A stretch of DNA of 64,000 nucleotides from Sphagnum magellanicum (taxonomy: Eukaryota > Streptophyta > Sphagnopsida > Sphagnales > Sphagnaceae): assembly GCA_021904315.1 (NCBI GenBank), contig CM038910.1:9920001-9984000 (forward strand), in the 5' to 3' direction. The first letter of the stretch is position 1. Each line of letters opens with the position of its first letter. Positions 38,080-49,210 of this stretch are shown here, one piece after another. The translations under genes were made by a program, and so were the position numbers. Under the pieces are notes generated by a model that made no database searches, was not told the DNA's origin, and was given only the letters and a program-made list of their open reading frames with translations.

Positions 38080-39075
38080 AGTGCATTCAATTTCTCCCTA
38101 CATTATTTAGTTTTAATTTTTAAAATAATTTTATTTGCTCTATGGGAATAATGTTGCAAGAGGGTAAATTAACCAATCCTAGGTTAAAACCAAGGGTATA
38201 GGTGGCTTTTTAAAAATATGTAATACTTATTGTTTATGTTGATGATTGTATATTAATCAACAACAAAAAACTTTAATTGAACAAACAAAGTCTATTTTCA
38301 AACAAGAATTTGATATGCTCATTTCTAATCCACTTAATACCCCATGTAGGTGGGCACAAGACTAAGTAAAGATGATTTTTTTAAAACTTTGGTTATGCAA
38401 GTTATGAAGGATAAATATCCATATTAAAATAGTTGATATCTTTTGTATATGTATTCAATTGTTAATTCAAAACTAGATTGTGCATTTGCCATAAGTAACT
38501 TTTCACATTATCTTTCCAATCCAAAAGATGTGCACATCTAAACATTTAAACATCCTATGTGTTATATCAAAAGAACACTAAGCTATGCCATCAAATATCA
38601 AAATTTTGAAAATGGTCAAATTTTACATGGATATTCTAGTGTAGATTGGACTAGAAACAAAAATAATCGACATTTCACATTGGGCTATTGTTTTATACTT
38701 GCTAAAGGAGTAATTTCAAGGCGAAGTAAGAAACAAATTGCTCTTTCCTCCACAAAATTTGAATACATTACTTTGGTTAAAAACAACAACCAAAATCATC
38801 TATGGAAACTTTTTGTTTAATTTAAATTTGAACAAAAACATCTTAATACAATTTATTTAGATTCCCAAAGTGTCACAACCTTTAGTGAAAACCCTAAATA
38901 TCATTCTTGAAGCAAACATGTTGATACCCAACACCATTTTATTTGATAGTGGGTTTTTGAAAAACATATTCAAATCAAGTATACTTGTATTTTAGTCAAG
39001 ACAACAAATATTTTAACAAAAGCCTTACCTCAAGAAAAACACTATTTTTGCATGAAGGAGTTAGGTACATGCACA
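38080..39075 (+). pseudogene. Ty1-copia pol relic B (RT end, RNase H)
   Basis: Sister of relic A. YVDDCILINN (near 38237) is followed by RNase H blocks: CAFAISNFSHYLSNPKDV, HPMCYIKRTLSYAIKYQNFE, GYSSVDWTRNKNNRHFTLGY, ISRRSKKQIALSSTKFEYIT (38557-38820, open), DSQSVTTF, a QHHFI stretch and KALPQEKHYFCMKEL (near 39020-39060). Relative to A it lacks 120 bp of RT (A positions about 6419-6538) with TATG at both edges. Stops and frameshifts elsewhere make it non-functional. Its RNase H stretch is better preserved than A's, including the D in GYSSVDW that A has lost. Confidence 0.85.
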
Positions 39076-39430
39076 TTATTAGAGATCATTTCAAAACCCA
39101 ATGCTTTGATTCTTGAAGTGGATGACATTCCCATTATCCAAGGCTGCATTCATGCCTTTATTCACTTGCATCAGATTAAAAATTTCCAACATCTCCTACA
39201 AATATTGTGGATTCAATCATTACTTTCCATGTGGTTCATTATTTTAGCCACAATAAAGACCCAAAAAGTTTTTGTTTTCTTCAATAATCAATCCTCTTTT
39301 CACACCCAAAGCAAATAAATGTTGGAGTGGAAAAGATATGAACACAAACAACCTAAAGTTGAAATGAAAAAAATTATACATTTGGGTCATAAAGATAAAT
39401 TCAACTATAGTTTTGAGGAATTCAATCAAT
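39075..39430 (+). repeat. Post-pol segment of copia relic B
   Basis: Aligns with 7265-7560, the same block after relic A. Beyond about 39350 the two copies diverge. From 39430 to 41270 I saw only AT-rich sequence with unsupported short frames. Confidence 0.6.
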
Positions 39431-41272
39431 GAACCAAAAAATCTAGTGTCTTATAATGGAAATGGCATTCAACCATTTTCTCAAAGAAAAAACTTGGGTA
39501 TGTTCACAACCACTCATTATGCTATTCAAGAAAGAAAGCAAGTAGTCCAAGCATCTTGCCCTAAATAGTTCAATGTGGACATCAACCAACAAATAAATAT
39601 CAAAACTTCATGCAACTCCCCAATAACATAAAGCAACTTGAAAATTCATGCTAGATACAACATTGACAACAATCACCTTCAAACACATATGTCAAGTACC
39701 CAAATAAAAGTTATAAGAACTATCAAAGTTTTCAACATTATAATCATCAAACAAAATGTAATCAATGAAATGATCTATCTAAAATGATCTTTGAAATGAA
39801 AATAACTACAAAACAACTTGAAGCAATGCTACACATAGAAACATATTTACCTTGGGAAAGTCCACAAAGAAGAAGAAACAACATTGGAGAAGTTCAAAGA
39901 AGGTGACAAAATTATGTTCCAACACCACAAGGAAACTCAAATGAGTGAAAAAAACTTGAATGCATCGGAAAAACAACCTTACTTGGATAGAAAGATGTTT
40001 CATCCATTTATGAGGAATGAATAGTTAAAGGATATATAGACTAGTGCACTAGTGGGAATGTAGGAACCATTTGTGTGTTAGTATTACATTAATATGTTAA
40101 ACATTCCACTATGGAAAGGTGTGACTCTTCATATGTCATACCCTTTTGACTCTTAGAACCCACAAATACAATTTAAAGTTTTTTTTATTAATACAATATA
40201 TTTATTTCATCCCTCTTTATCTTTTGTCTCTTATACGATTCTCACACACCTAAGTTGTCAACCATTGCTCCAAGCTTGTTCAAGTAATATTCCATTGTAT
40301 CAATTCACTCCATCCAAGACATGAAGAACTTTTGTGTGAAAAATATTTTGTTGACAAGTCCTTTGTCAACATGTCGCTTTTGAAAAGTCTTCCAAACCCC
40401 CTTAGCTATCATCTCCTTTTTTATGCTCATGAACTGATTGTTAGAAAGACTTTGAATGAGAAGATTCAAGGCTCATCTATCCTTCCTCTCATAAACCAAA
40501 AGTCCAAGAGCGTTTGATGGATTAGGTTTACTTCTTCTCCATTGATTAGTCCTCAAAGTTCTCTTGCCTTGAACAATGATTCAATTTTGAATTTCCACAA
40601 CATGAAATTTTTTCCCTCAAACTTCTTTATGACTCCATATTTTGAGCCCATAACCTATGAGCGATCTATTTCTTCCATAGTGATGGTGAGAAAATTAAAA
40701 CGCATAAGAAAAAAATAATGTAGTTGAAAAGAAGCACATATAGGTAGTAAATTGAAAGATCATAGTTGCAAATAGTGGACTGTTTGCTTGTAATTAGATT
40801 GAGACAACTTAAGTACATACACATGGTTTCATAGTGGATAGAGGCAATAATCCTATGGAACTTGATTTTCAACAATTTATCACCTATTGTTGCTTGATTT
40901 ACAATAAAGACCACAAGCACCTAACTATTTGATTTCTAGCAAGTCTTAGTTGGAACAACTCAACTTAAATTTTAGTTTTGTTCCTAAATCTTTTCCTTTG
41001 ATGTAATAGTCGATTTTGCCTAGAAACTTCAAAAAGAACTACTTACATTAGATTTGGACTACCATTTAATCTAACAGAAGATTGAGTATTTCTTAGTTGA
41101 AATTAGGAGATTAGCATGAGGATAGAAGTTTGAAGATGGTTGATCAACTAATATGGTGAGACAGCTCAGGCTTCATTTTGAGGTTCATATACAATGTAGT
41201 TTGTGTCTCTAGTTGCTATGATTCCTATGTTAGTGTAATTTTTCAACGATTTGTGTGCACATATTTCACAGA

Positions 41273-41391
41273 GAAATGTGTTCAAGAAACCTATAATTGT
41301 GTATGACTACCCTAAAGACTTCAAAGCATTTTATATGGGACTCAATGATGATGGCAAGGCTGTGGCAGCCATGGACATGCTGGTTCCTAAG
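41273..41391 (+). pseudogene. Lone exon of asparaginyl-tRNA synthetase
   Basis: A 119-bp open exon lies between a TTTCACAG acceptor and a CTAAG|GTGATC donor. It encodes [19 protein letters not shown] and [18 protein letters not shown], a close match to the class II core of eukaryotic cytosolic asparaginyl-tRNA synthetase (family pattern KPVIVYNYPK..KAFYMRLNDD..TVAAMDxLVPKVGEL). The enzyme charges tRNA-Asn and is normally about 550-570 residues over many exons. No other exon is visible: the expected GELIGGSQREE continuation is absent downstream and nothing matches upstream. It is best read as a transposed or relic gene fragment. An arginine usual after FYM is glycine here. Confidence 0.72.
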
Positions 41392-41479
41392 GTGATCAAT
41401 CACTTTTGTGTCAAATTCTCCCTCTTATGTCTCTTGTAGGAGGACGGTACATGTGCTTTCTTGTTGTGCTATTATATGA

Positions 41480-41625
41480 GGGGATCTCATAATTTTGAGA
41501 TCTGCAGATGAGAATATCACCTCGGATATCAAATTGTTTGATATCCTAAGGATTTCAGAAATGATATCCTGATTGATATTCGGTTAGGATATCCAGATTT
41601 TCAGGATATCCGCCCAACACTGGTC
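41480..41625. repeat. GGATATC-rich cluster with perfect hairpin
   Basis: Five or more GATATC/GGATATCC motifs occur in about 120 bp. A perfect 10-bp inverted repeat (GGATATCAAA at 41524-41533, TTTGATATCC at 41537-41546) has a 3-nt loop. Two GGATATCC octamers follow 17 bp apart. It looks like the end of a small palindromic repeat rather than a promoter. Confidence 0.55.
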
Positions 41626-41659
41626 CTAACTCCAGACCTAACATTCCATGAAACATCCA

Positions 41660-41830
41660 CAGACATCTACTAGTTTTTTTCCCATTGGGTTCCAGTACAC
41701 TAACTAACCAGAGTGGTTACCTCAGTTTCGGTTTCAGCACCTACCGACTAACAACTCACTATTCCTTACCTACATACCAACCATCTACTGCATCTACTTA
41801 CCTACCACTTCTTAGAGTTATTGGTAAAGT
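41660..41830 (-). repeat. Dispersed repeat, reverse copy of 3.4-kb family
   Basis: The reverse complement of about 41665-41722 (ACTCTGGTTAGTTAGTGTAC, then a CCAATGGGAAAAAAA tract) matches 3435-3482. The following CTACC/ACTCACT-rich stretch resembles the complement of the 33-bp array beside it. Bases 41830-42600 beyond hold no recognised gene and would include the old AKR copy 2 promoter. Confidence 0.45.
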
Positions 41831-42630
41831 ACCCCAAACTGGGGCTGCTGGGCCCCACTTTTGGCAAAGGTGGGGGAGGAAATGAAATGTCAAGATGAAA
41901 ACAGTACAGTAGGGAAAGAACAGGGGACCAAACTAGTATTTCCACTTAAATTGCTCCTCACAGGAGGTTCACAACCAGTTTTGGATTTGCCTTACTGGGC
42001 CTTGACTTCTGCTCAGACTACTGCTCATATTTTCGATTAAATCAAGCCTTGTCAGAATTTACATCCTGCAAATCTTCTGAACTGATACCCAGTTTTGCTC
42101 AATTTATGGCTACAGTCCAATTCGGGATGAAACAGGGATTGTGGGGTCAAACTAAGGCCCAAACACAGGGTGACTTTAAGGATAGCTCTATTGTCCTACC
42201 TAGTTACAGGACCTATTTTTCACAGGATAGGTTATCAAGGGGCTCATCCACCACTGAATCTAAAGGGGATTTCAATGGATGGTGTGCTGATGGCTGTTGG
42301 TTGACTCTGGTATGGAGAACTCCCCAAACTGTCCATTCTTGAGCTCAAGTGATGTCTTTGGGTGCAGCAATCTTTGACATTAACACTCTTTTATCTGTGA
42401 AAAGAACAGCCCAGAGCAAACTCATCCCAAAGAGCCGCCCAGGGCAAACTTATCCCACCCAGATTGCAGTTTAGCTCCCACACACTCCCAACTTGTATTA
42501 CGGACCTGCAGGGCACTTGAGATTTGTTTTTCCATTCAAGTTTTGGGAACATTGGCAAAGATTTAGAGGCTGGTAGTTAGTTGTATTGATGAGCAAAAAT
42601 TCAGTAATTTAAGCTGGCAGTACATCAGTT

Positions 42631-44900
42631 ATGGCTTCTGATCTTCCCACTGTCCCTAGATTGAAGCTTGGCTCCAAGGGGTTTGAAGTATCATCAATAG
42701 GATTCTGGTGCATGGTGATGACGAGTCCATATTATGGAGATCCAAAGTAGGAGGAAAAGCTGATTGAGCTCATCAGATTTGCTGTCCATGCAAAGGTCAC
42801 ATTCCTTGATACTGCTGATGTGTATGGTCCTTATAACACCAAAGAGGTTCTCGTTGGCAGGGTGAACCTCTCCATCCAGTCCTTGCTTTAAGGCAGTTTG
42901 TTCATATGGAGTCTGGCTTCATGCACATTCCAACACTCAAATCAAATGCAATTTTGAGCGGGCTAAAAACATTTTATCCCATTTTGTAGCATGGACTGGG
43001 TTTATAAGGATTTCATACCAATGGTTGTCATCAGGGTGATCTATTTCTTTTCTGTGAATGAGAGAAAGTTGTTTGTCTGTGCTTGAAAGATAGCTTGATT
43101 CTTTCTCAATTGATTTCCCATTTTTTATCCTCTCATAGAACGCTGAGTTGTCATCGAACATTGGCATTGGATTTTAGATCAAGAACTTCAAGCTGCAACC
43201 CAATCCACCAGCTTGATATTGTCCCAGAGTCTACTAAATTCTGTGTCCCATGAAACTGAAGCCACAAATTGGGGGTGGGGAGATGGAAACTTTGGGAACA
43301 GGCAATCAAATGCATCTGAGAAAAGGTGCAACTTGCCACTAAGTTTGGGTTAATCTCAGACAACATTATCAATAAAAGAGCTGACCCAGAGTGGATAAGA
43401 ATGCCATGTGAAGGAAGCATGAAGAGGTTGGATGTGAACTTCATTCACCTTTATTACCTGCACCACATTGACAGCGAAGTACCCATTGAAATCAATGTAC
43501 ATTTTCAACCTTGTCCCCTCAGTCCACGTGACACTTTCTGGAAGAGGGTCCTCCTTTGATTTGTGATTTCTACATATAAACTACATCCACAACACTGCAA
43601 CTTTTTTGGTAAATTTGAAAATTCTTGACTACTTTGCCAACTTTCAGGTGAGGGCAATGAAGAAGTTGGTGGGGGAGGGGAAGGTTAAGCACTAGGATTG
43701 TATGATGTTTCTGCATCTGATATTAGATGTGCACATCCAGTGAACCCTATAACTGTTGTTCAAATTGAATGGTCTTTGTGGACAAGAGGCTTGGAAGAGG
43801 ACATTGTTCCTGTGTGCAGGTAATTCATGTGTGTAAAATTCTTGTAAATCTACCTCTGTACAATCCATGACAAAATTCAATGAGTATCAAAGAAGATTCA
43901 ATGGCATACCCAATGATGGTTTTAGTGAGTTTTTTGCAAGATAGACATGCCACTCACTATTCATGTAGCTTCACAACTTACCGTATTAAGCATTACTGTT
44001 GACAGCAACTGCACTGTTCTATGACCACTGAAAATCCAATACTAGGATATTAAGGAAGGATCCTGTAATACACCAGGGTTTCAAAGTGCATGCTTGAGTA
44101 CAATCTCAACATGCAATGGTACAAGGAAATTCACAGAACTTTGCACTTTTTTAAATCTAGAGGATCTGTGGATTTTCTATTGAAAGCTCGGTGTACGAAT
44201 GATGATCATGTGTGCATGCAAAGAGTTGGGGATAAACATAGCACCTTACAGTCCATTTGGGTCTGGGTTCTTTGCTTGCTAAAATCTGTGGGAACAAAAC
44301 CAAGGTCATATTTCGGACAGTGTGTGATCTGTCCTTGACCTACTAATTACCAGGCTCTTACCTCAGCTCTTGTTCTGTCATGGAAAACTGATTTGAGCTC
44401 CTTTTACAACCTTTCCTCTTGGTATAGGACCCTGCAGTACAACACTTTCTTGATAGTAGTGAGCTCATGGGGAATTCCTACAGACTCTGAACTTGTTGTG
44501 AAGGGTGATTGTCAATATCAAAAACTAAATGATATAAGTCTCTGCAGACAGTTCTACCGAAATTATCCGCTGAAAATTTGGACAAGGATGAGATTCTGTG
44601 AGCATGAGTGATTGCAATTGCTGCAAAGAAGAAATGCTTATTCAACCAGCTGACAGTTGCTTGGGTTATGCACAAGGGCAGTGATGTGGTTCTCATCCTG
44701 GGTCCACCAAGAAGGCTAACCTAGAATCAAGCATTGGGTCTGTAGCTATCTCTCTGAGCAAGGAGGAGATGATGGAGATTGAAGCTGCTGTACCTGCTCA
44801 TGAAGTTGCATGCAGTAAATTTGTTGGAAGCTATGAGAAATCATAGCGTGAATTGGTTAGCCCACCACTTTCATCATGGAAGGGCTCTGAGATGCAGTAA
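42631..44900 (+). pseudogene. Aldo-keto reductase pseudogene (copy 2), inverted partner of copy 1
   Basis: All five exons are recognisable in order: 42631-42861 (MASDLPTVPRLKLGSKGFEV... VTFLDTADVYGPYNTKEVLVG), 43302-43496, 43648-43819, about 44221-44319 and 44548-44900. Lesions are many. There is an in-frame TAG at 42748, CGA to TGA at the sixth codon of exon 2, a 1-bp loss in exon 3 (after KVKH), a damaged exon-4 acceptor (GCAG to GCAA), stops and a frameshift in exon 5 (after VLILG), and a donor changed from GTAAGT to GTACAT after exon 2. Exon 1 shows what copy 1 has lost, including the catalytic Asp in FLDTADVYG. Intron sequences also align with copy 1, so this is a DNA-level duplicate, not a processed copy. 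Confidence 0.9.
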
Positions 44901-44999
44901 TCACAAGAAGAAGAAGAAGAAGCACATATAATAATGATGAGTTAGAATAGTCAGTATCCAAGCAAGAACAAACCTATGTCTGTTCAGAAGTCTAGTGAA

Positions 45000-46005
45000 A
45001 TTTTGATGAGAGAGAACACTGGTGACACTTCAGGAGAAGAGTTAAACCTGAGAACATCAATAGAACTAAATTTCCTTCATTCCCATGCTGTCTTACATAT
45101 CCACCCACCTCACATATCCACCCACCGTTATTTCCTAGGTAATAACTGCCAGGAAGAAAAAGCTCTGCAACTCTTTGTGCAAAGGCTTTCCCCGTTAGTC
45201 AAAATCATGAGACAGAGATATTTGATCTTCCTAAACACAGCTGCCTGAGAAAGGAACGTGTATGCAACCCACAGCAAAGAATGGATTGAACAACTTACCG
45301 GTGTAAGGTTGTTCTGTGACCTTTGTTTCCTTCCTCCTTTGATTGCATTGAGGCACTTCGATGCAGCTCCTGGTTAAGGTAAGGAGACAAAAGGAAGAAT
45401 GGGTATTCTTAGGATCACCTCAGGCTCCAAATGCTGTGAGACCTGGTACAATCACACCCTCTCCAGTGACAAGCAGATTATTCACATGCACCAATTGTGA
45501 GAATTTTCTCTCCCCATCAACAGTCAGTGAAGTCAATTCAACCATTCAAGCACCTTGAGTTGCAGGCAGCACAGTCTCAATATGAAGTTGCAGTAGAGAC
45601 TTTATAGGAAAACTTTGGATTTGCAAGTATAGCAATTGGAGGAGTTCTTATGGGAGTTGGAGAGAGCACAGGCAACTTGAGCTCCTCAGCTGGTGCTTTT
45701 CATTGTTCATGGCATAGGATGGGCAGAGCAGAAGAAGCAGTGTGCTCTGAAGAAGGCACTCATATGTGGTTGAGAGTTGAGCAAGAGAGTACCATGAACC
45801 TACCCAGGTTGTGCAGTTGTGTACATCAAGTAGAGTGTCAGCTTTTATCAAGATGGTGTTGGGAGACAGGTCTCCAAGAATTATACACTTGCAATGCTAA
45901 TTCAGCACATGAATTTAGTCTGTCTCAGTTCACCTGGTTTCTAGATCTATTGAGCAAACCAAGGTACACAACATATTGGCAGAGAGACAAGCTACAGAAT
46001 GAGCA
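45000..46005. other. Spacer between AKR pseudogene and SNARE gene
   Basis: Homology to AKR copy 1 fades about 100 bp after the pseudogene stop. The remainder has balanced composition with several unsupported open frames on both strands (45361-45558, 45650-46036) and should include the SNARE 3' untranslated region. No domain was recognised. Confidence 0.45.
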
Positions 46006-47927
46006 TCAGCTTCTCTTGCTGTGCATCTTGACATAAACAATCAATGCAATTGCTAGAACCAGAACTGCAATAACAGTTAAAATTATCCATTTGTGTTGTG
46101 ACATGCGCTGGTTCATAGAACCCAGAATTTGTCGACTCTTTCCAACGCTGTCATCCACACTGAGCAGCTGCATGTCAGTGACACATTTGAATAGATCAGT
46201 ACTTGGCAAACAAAGATTTCATGACCACTCTATACTAGACATGATGAACTTCCTGGGCAGCTGTTTAAATGTGCCAATGTTCAGTTCCAAGATGGTGCTA
46301 GGAAGTGAAAATCACGTAGCAAATTCAGCACAGAAAGTGGAGGAAGAAGATTTGAAGAACATTCAATCAATGTTAAATTTTGGACAGTACAGCCCAGGGA
46401 TTTCTTGAAATGTACAGGTTCTGTGCAAAACCAACTCATTCAACACACATGAAGGAAACTTACAGTATTCTGGGTGTGAAGAAGAGTTTGACGCTGCTGA
46501 TGAAGATCTTGAAGGATGGATACCCCTAGTTCTTCTGTCTCTATCATCTGTCGCTTACTTTCCTTTATTCTATCCCCTGATTGAACCAATCTTGCAGTTG
46601 ACATCACCAACTTGTTTCTCTGGTCAGTTGTGGTCTGCAACATACAGCTAAAGTATTGCACACATCAGTTAGGTTGTCGTGGAACTGTTGCTAACTCTTT
46701 TGCTCTGAAGAATCTCCAGGGGTATCTGCACAACATCTGAACTCTTGTCATAGGAGAGGCTGAAGTGATCTAATACTAGATACATCATGGAGAAATTATG
46801 CAGTACTGCTTGGAATTAAGAGAAGTTTTACAACTAAAAACTGAACAAGCTCAATCCCATCGGGGGCCAGTACCTGTCTACTGCTCTACATTTCACAGTG
46901 GGGACACATGTGGTCTCTATAGGAAAAGGTGCAAGTCAAGAACAGGTATGGGAAAAATGGCTTTGACTTGTTTGCATGTTATCTGTTTGTAGACCAGGTT
47001 TCTAGCTATCATACCTTTAGAGGATTGTCATGCAGGCCAGTATCTAGAAGGTCATCCCTCATAGAAAGGGGAGGATCAATTGCTGTTGCTGACTTCTTCA
47101 CTTCGCGCTTTAGCATGTTCAGATCAGACTTGTATTCTCTCAGCTTGGCAAGAAGGGTTGCTTTCTCCTTTGGTAGTAAGGTTCGTGCCTCCAGGTCCAT
47201 CCTCCGAATCTGAGGCTCAGATAGGGCAGTATGAGGTCCAACTTACAACATCCAACTCAGGAACAGTCAGTGAATTTCAACACCACACTGGGCATGCCAA
47301 AGTTTTATGAATTGGAAGACATCTATCTGCAAAACATTTGACTCTGAAAGACTCAACAGAAATTGAACACAATCCAGTGGGTGATGTGATGTCATTGTAC
47401 CAGGGATTCTGCCTCCTCCATTCCAGTCTTGAGCTCTGCAAGCTTCTGCTGCTTCTCCTCTGCAGGTCCAAAGACAGCACACATGTGAGAGGCACTCATC
47501 CCCACATCAACTCTATCAAGAACCCATTCCTAATCATGGGCAGACAGACACTTGAGAGTTTTGGCACAGCCCAACAACGTCACATTCTGGAGTGGATTAA
47601 ACTGCTAGCTATAGATATGGCCAAACAAAGAAACTGTTCAATATGGTGCAGAAACACTTGAGATCCAGCAAGAATCCATCATTAAGCTGGTGATTTCCAT
47701 GTCCAAGAGAAGAGCTGCAGCTAACTAAAAGCCTCTTCCCCAAAGTAGCAAGGGAGCAAACAAGCTTCAGAATTCCTGGAACAAGATAATAATGATATAC
47801 AATCTGCAGGGAAGGCAAAAGACTTAGAACCTCCATTAAGAGCAGAGGCAGCAGATGTACACTTGCGAGACAAATTTGTGGAGAGTTCACAGTACTGCCT
47901 CTCATAACCATCGAACATTTCGCTCAT
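46006..47927 (-). CDS. VTI1-like: VTI1-type Qb-SNARE, five exons, intact
   Basis: Tail-anchored SNARE for vesicle fusion at the trans-Golgi network, prevacuolar compartment and vacuole, pairing with syntaxin, SYP5/6 and R-SNARE partners (known for plant VTI11/VTI12). The exons are 47927-47831, 47459-47401, 47209-47015, 46634-46464 and 46167-46006. All have GT-AG sites and the phases join without a stop, giving 227 residues (family about 220-225). The N-terminal Habc part opens MSEMFDGYERQYCELSTNLS and includes KMDLEAR-like RRMDLEARTL and LLAKLREYKSDLN. The SNARE helix holds SGDRIKESKRQMIETEELG, SILQDLHQQRQTLLHTQNT and VDDSVGKSRQILGSMNQRMS, with the central Q in DLHQQRQ. It ends in one membrane span (IILTVIAVLVLAIALIVYV) and a short basic tail. 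The start is the first ATG and matches the family. The paralogue (VTI11 or VTI12) cannot be settled by eye. Confidence 0.94.
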
Positions 47928-49210
47928 GGCTTACAGTTGATCTTGATAGTTCTACCAGACATCAGTTTTTCACCAAGTAGCTGAAAACATACTAGATCCA
48001 CTGATAATGAAAGCCTTGTTTTCGCATCTTCTACTCCGAGTCTCTTCCCGGCGCCGCACGAGGTCAAAACATCCGATTCGCGTACCGCAGTACCGCATTT
48101 CAACGAGGGAGACGAATTCAGGGACGTCTGCAGATCATGCTTCCCTGCAGCAGCTCATCAGATTCGCTACTGCAAAAAGCTTCAAATCGAACAGAAGGCT
48201 ATTATCTCCAAGGAACCTGTTCATTTAGCAAAAATGCTAATATTTCCAGAAGAAAGAATAAAATAGAATCTGATCGAATCCTCCTCGAAATGATGGAACA
48301 AGGCTACAGTCATCAACAGATTGTTCCAGAGACATGCAAAACGGTCAGAATAGATGCCTGATTATGAGATCTGCCCGTGTTCGTCACTACAAAAGAATCT
48401 CTACTCCGTTATCAGAGCAGATCGTTGTTTCGGCAGAAGAAATCTGAACTGAAATTCAGAAGAATGTCTTCTGTAGAGAGCAGCAGCCTTCCTGTACAGG
48501 GGAAATCCGAAATGAACAAGTATCTTCCTTCAACATATTACCCGCGCTGAAATGAAAGAAAGTTCTCCTATGTCTTTGCTTGAAATCTCTACAAGGAAAA
48601 CACAAGCATCTAGTGAATTTGGACATGATCTCTCCGAGAGCAGATCTCATGAGACAAACAGAAAAGACGGCTATGGTCAACAGAATGCAGAACCGAAGAT
48701 CACAATTATTCTGTTGTCAGAGTACGTACAGCATTTTGACCGGAGAATCGGAACACAGAAATTTCCCTTTCGTTCGAGACCTACACATGCATGAGAAAAA
48801 TAACTCACCGTCTCCGAAAACGAATCGTATAAATCCTTGTCAACCGATGGGGAAAAAACTTCGCGAGAAACAGAAAACCGACTCGAGTCTCCTCCCGCAT
48901 TTCTTCAACGAAACCTGTCCTCCTGAATCCCAGTGACTCCCTTTGGCGAACAAGAGATTCTCAAAAAAAATTTAGAGAAAGGAGTCCGAATATTAATCTT
49001 CGATAGCAGATGATTCCCACGGAGAATCCACGTAGAGAAATGCCTCAAAAAATCCAACCAGAACCTAAAAAAAAAGACAAAAGACTCAAACTCTCTCTCT
49101 CACACGCATCGTCACCTTCGCACGACCATTCCACTAAAACGCCACTTCTTCTCGTTCCTTAACTAAATCACCATTTCTCCAGCCCTCTTGATTTGAATAC
49201 GCACTTTAGT
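47928..49210 (-). promoter_or_regulatory. Probable 5' leader, leader intron and promoter of the SNARE gene
   Basis: Upstream of the ATG a CT-to-AG junction fits a 3' splice site (ATGTTTTCAG|CTACTTGG, boundary 47980/47981). Further up is a consensus donor (GGAGACG|GTGAGTT, boundary 48809/48808), so a leader intron of about 828 bp is likely. The leader exon would run from roughly 49100, where the minus strand has a GAGAGAGAGAG tract, to 48809. The zone is richer in CG and CpG than its surroundings. No TATA box was seen. The open frames across it on the plus strand are unsupported. Confidence 0.5.

Noticed and set aside
45361..46036. Additional small genes between the AKR pseudogene and the SNARE gene
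   Set aside because: Frames overlap on both strands, have no domain, and part of 45650-46036 runs into the last SNARE exon.
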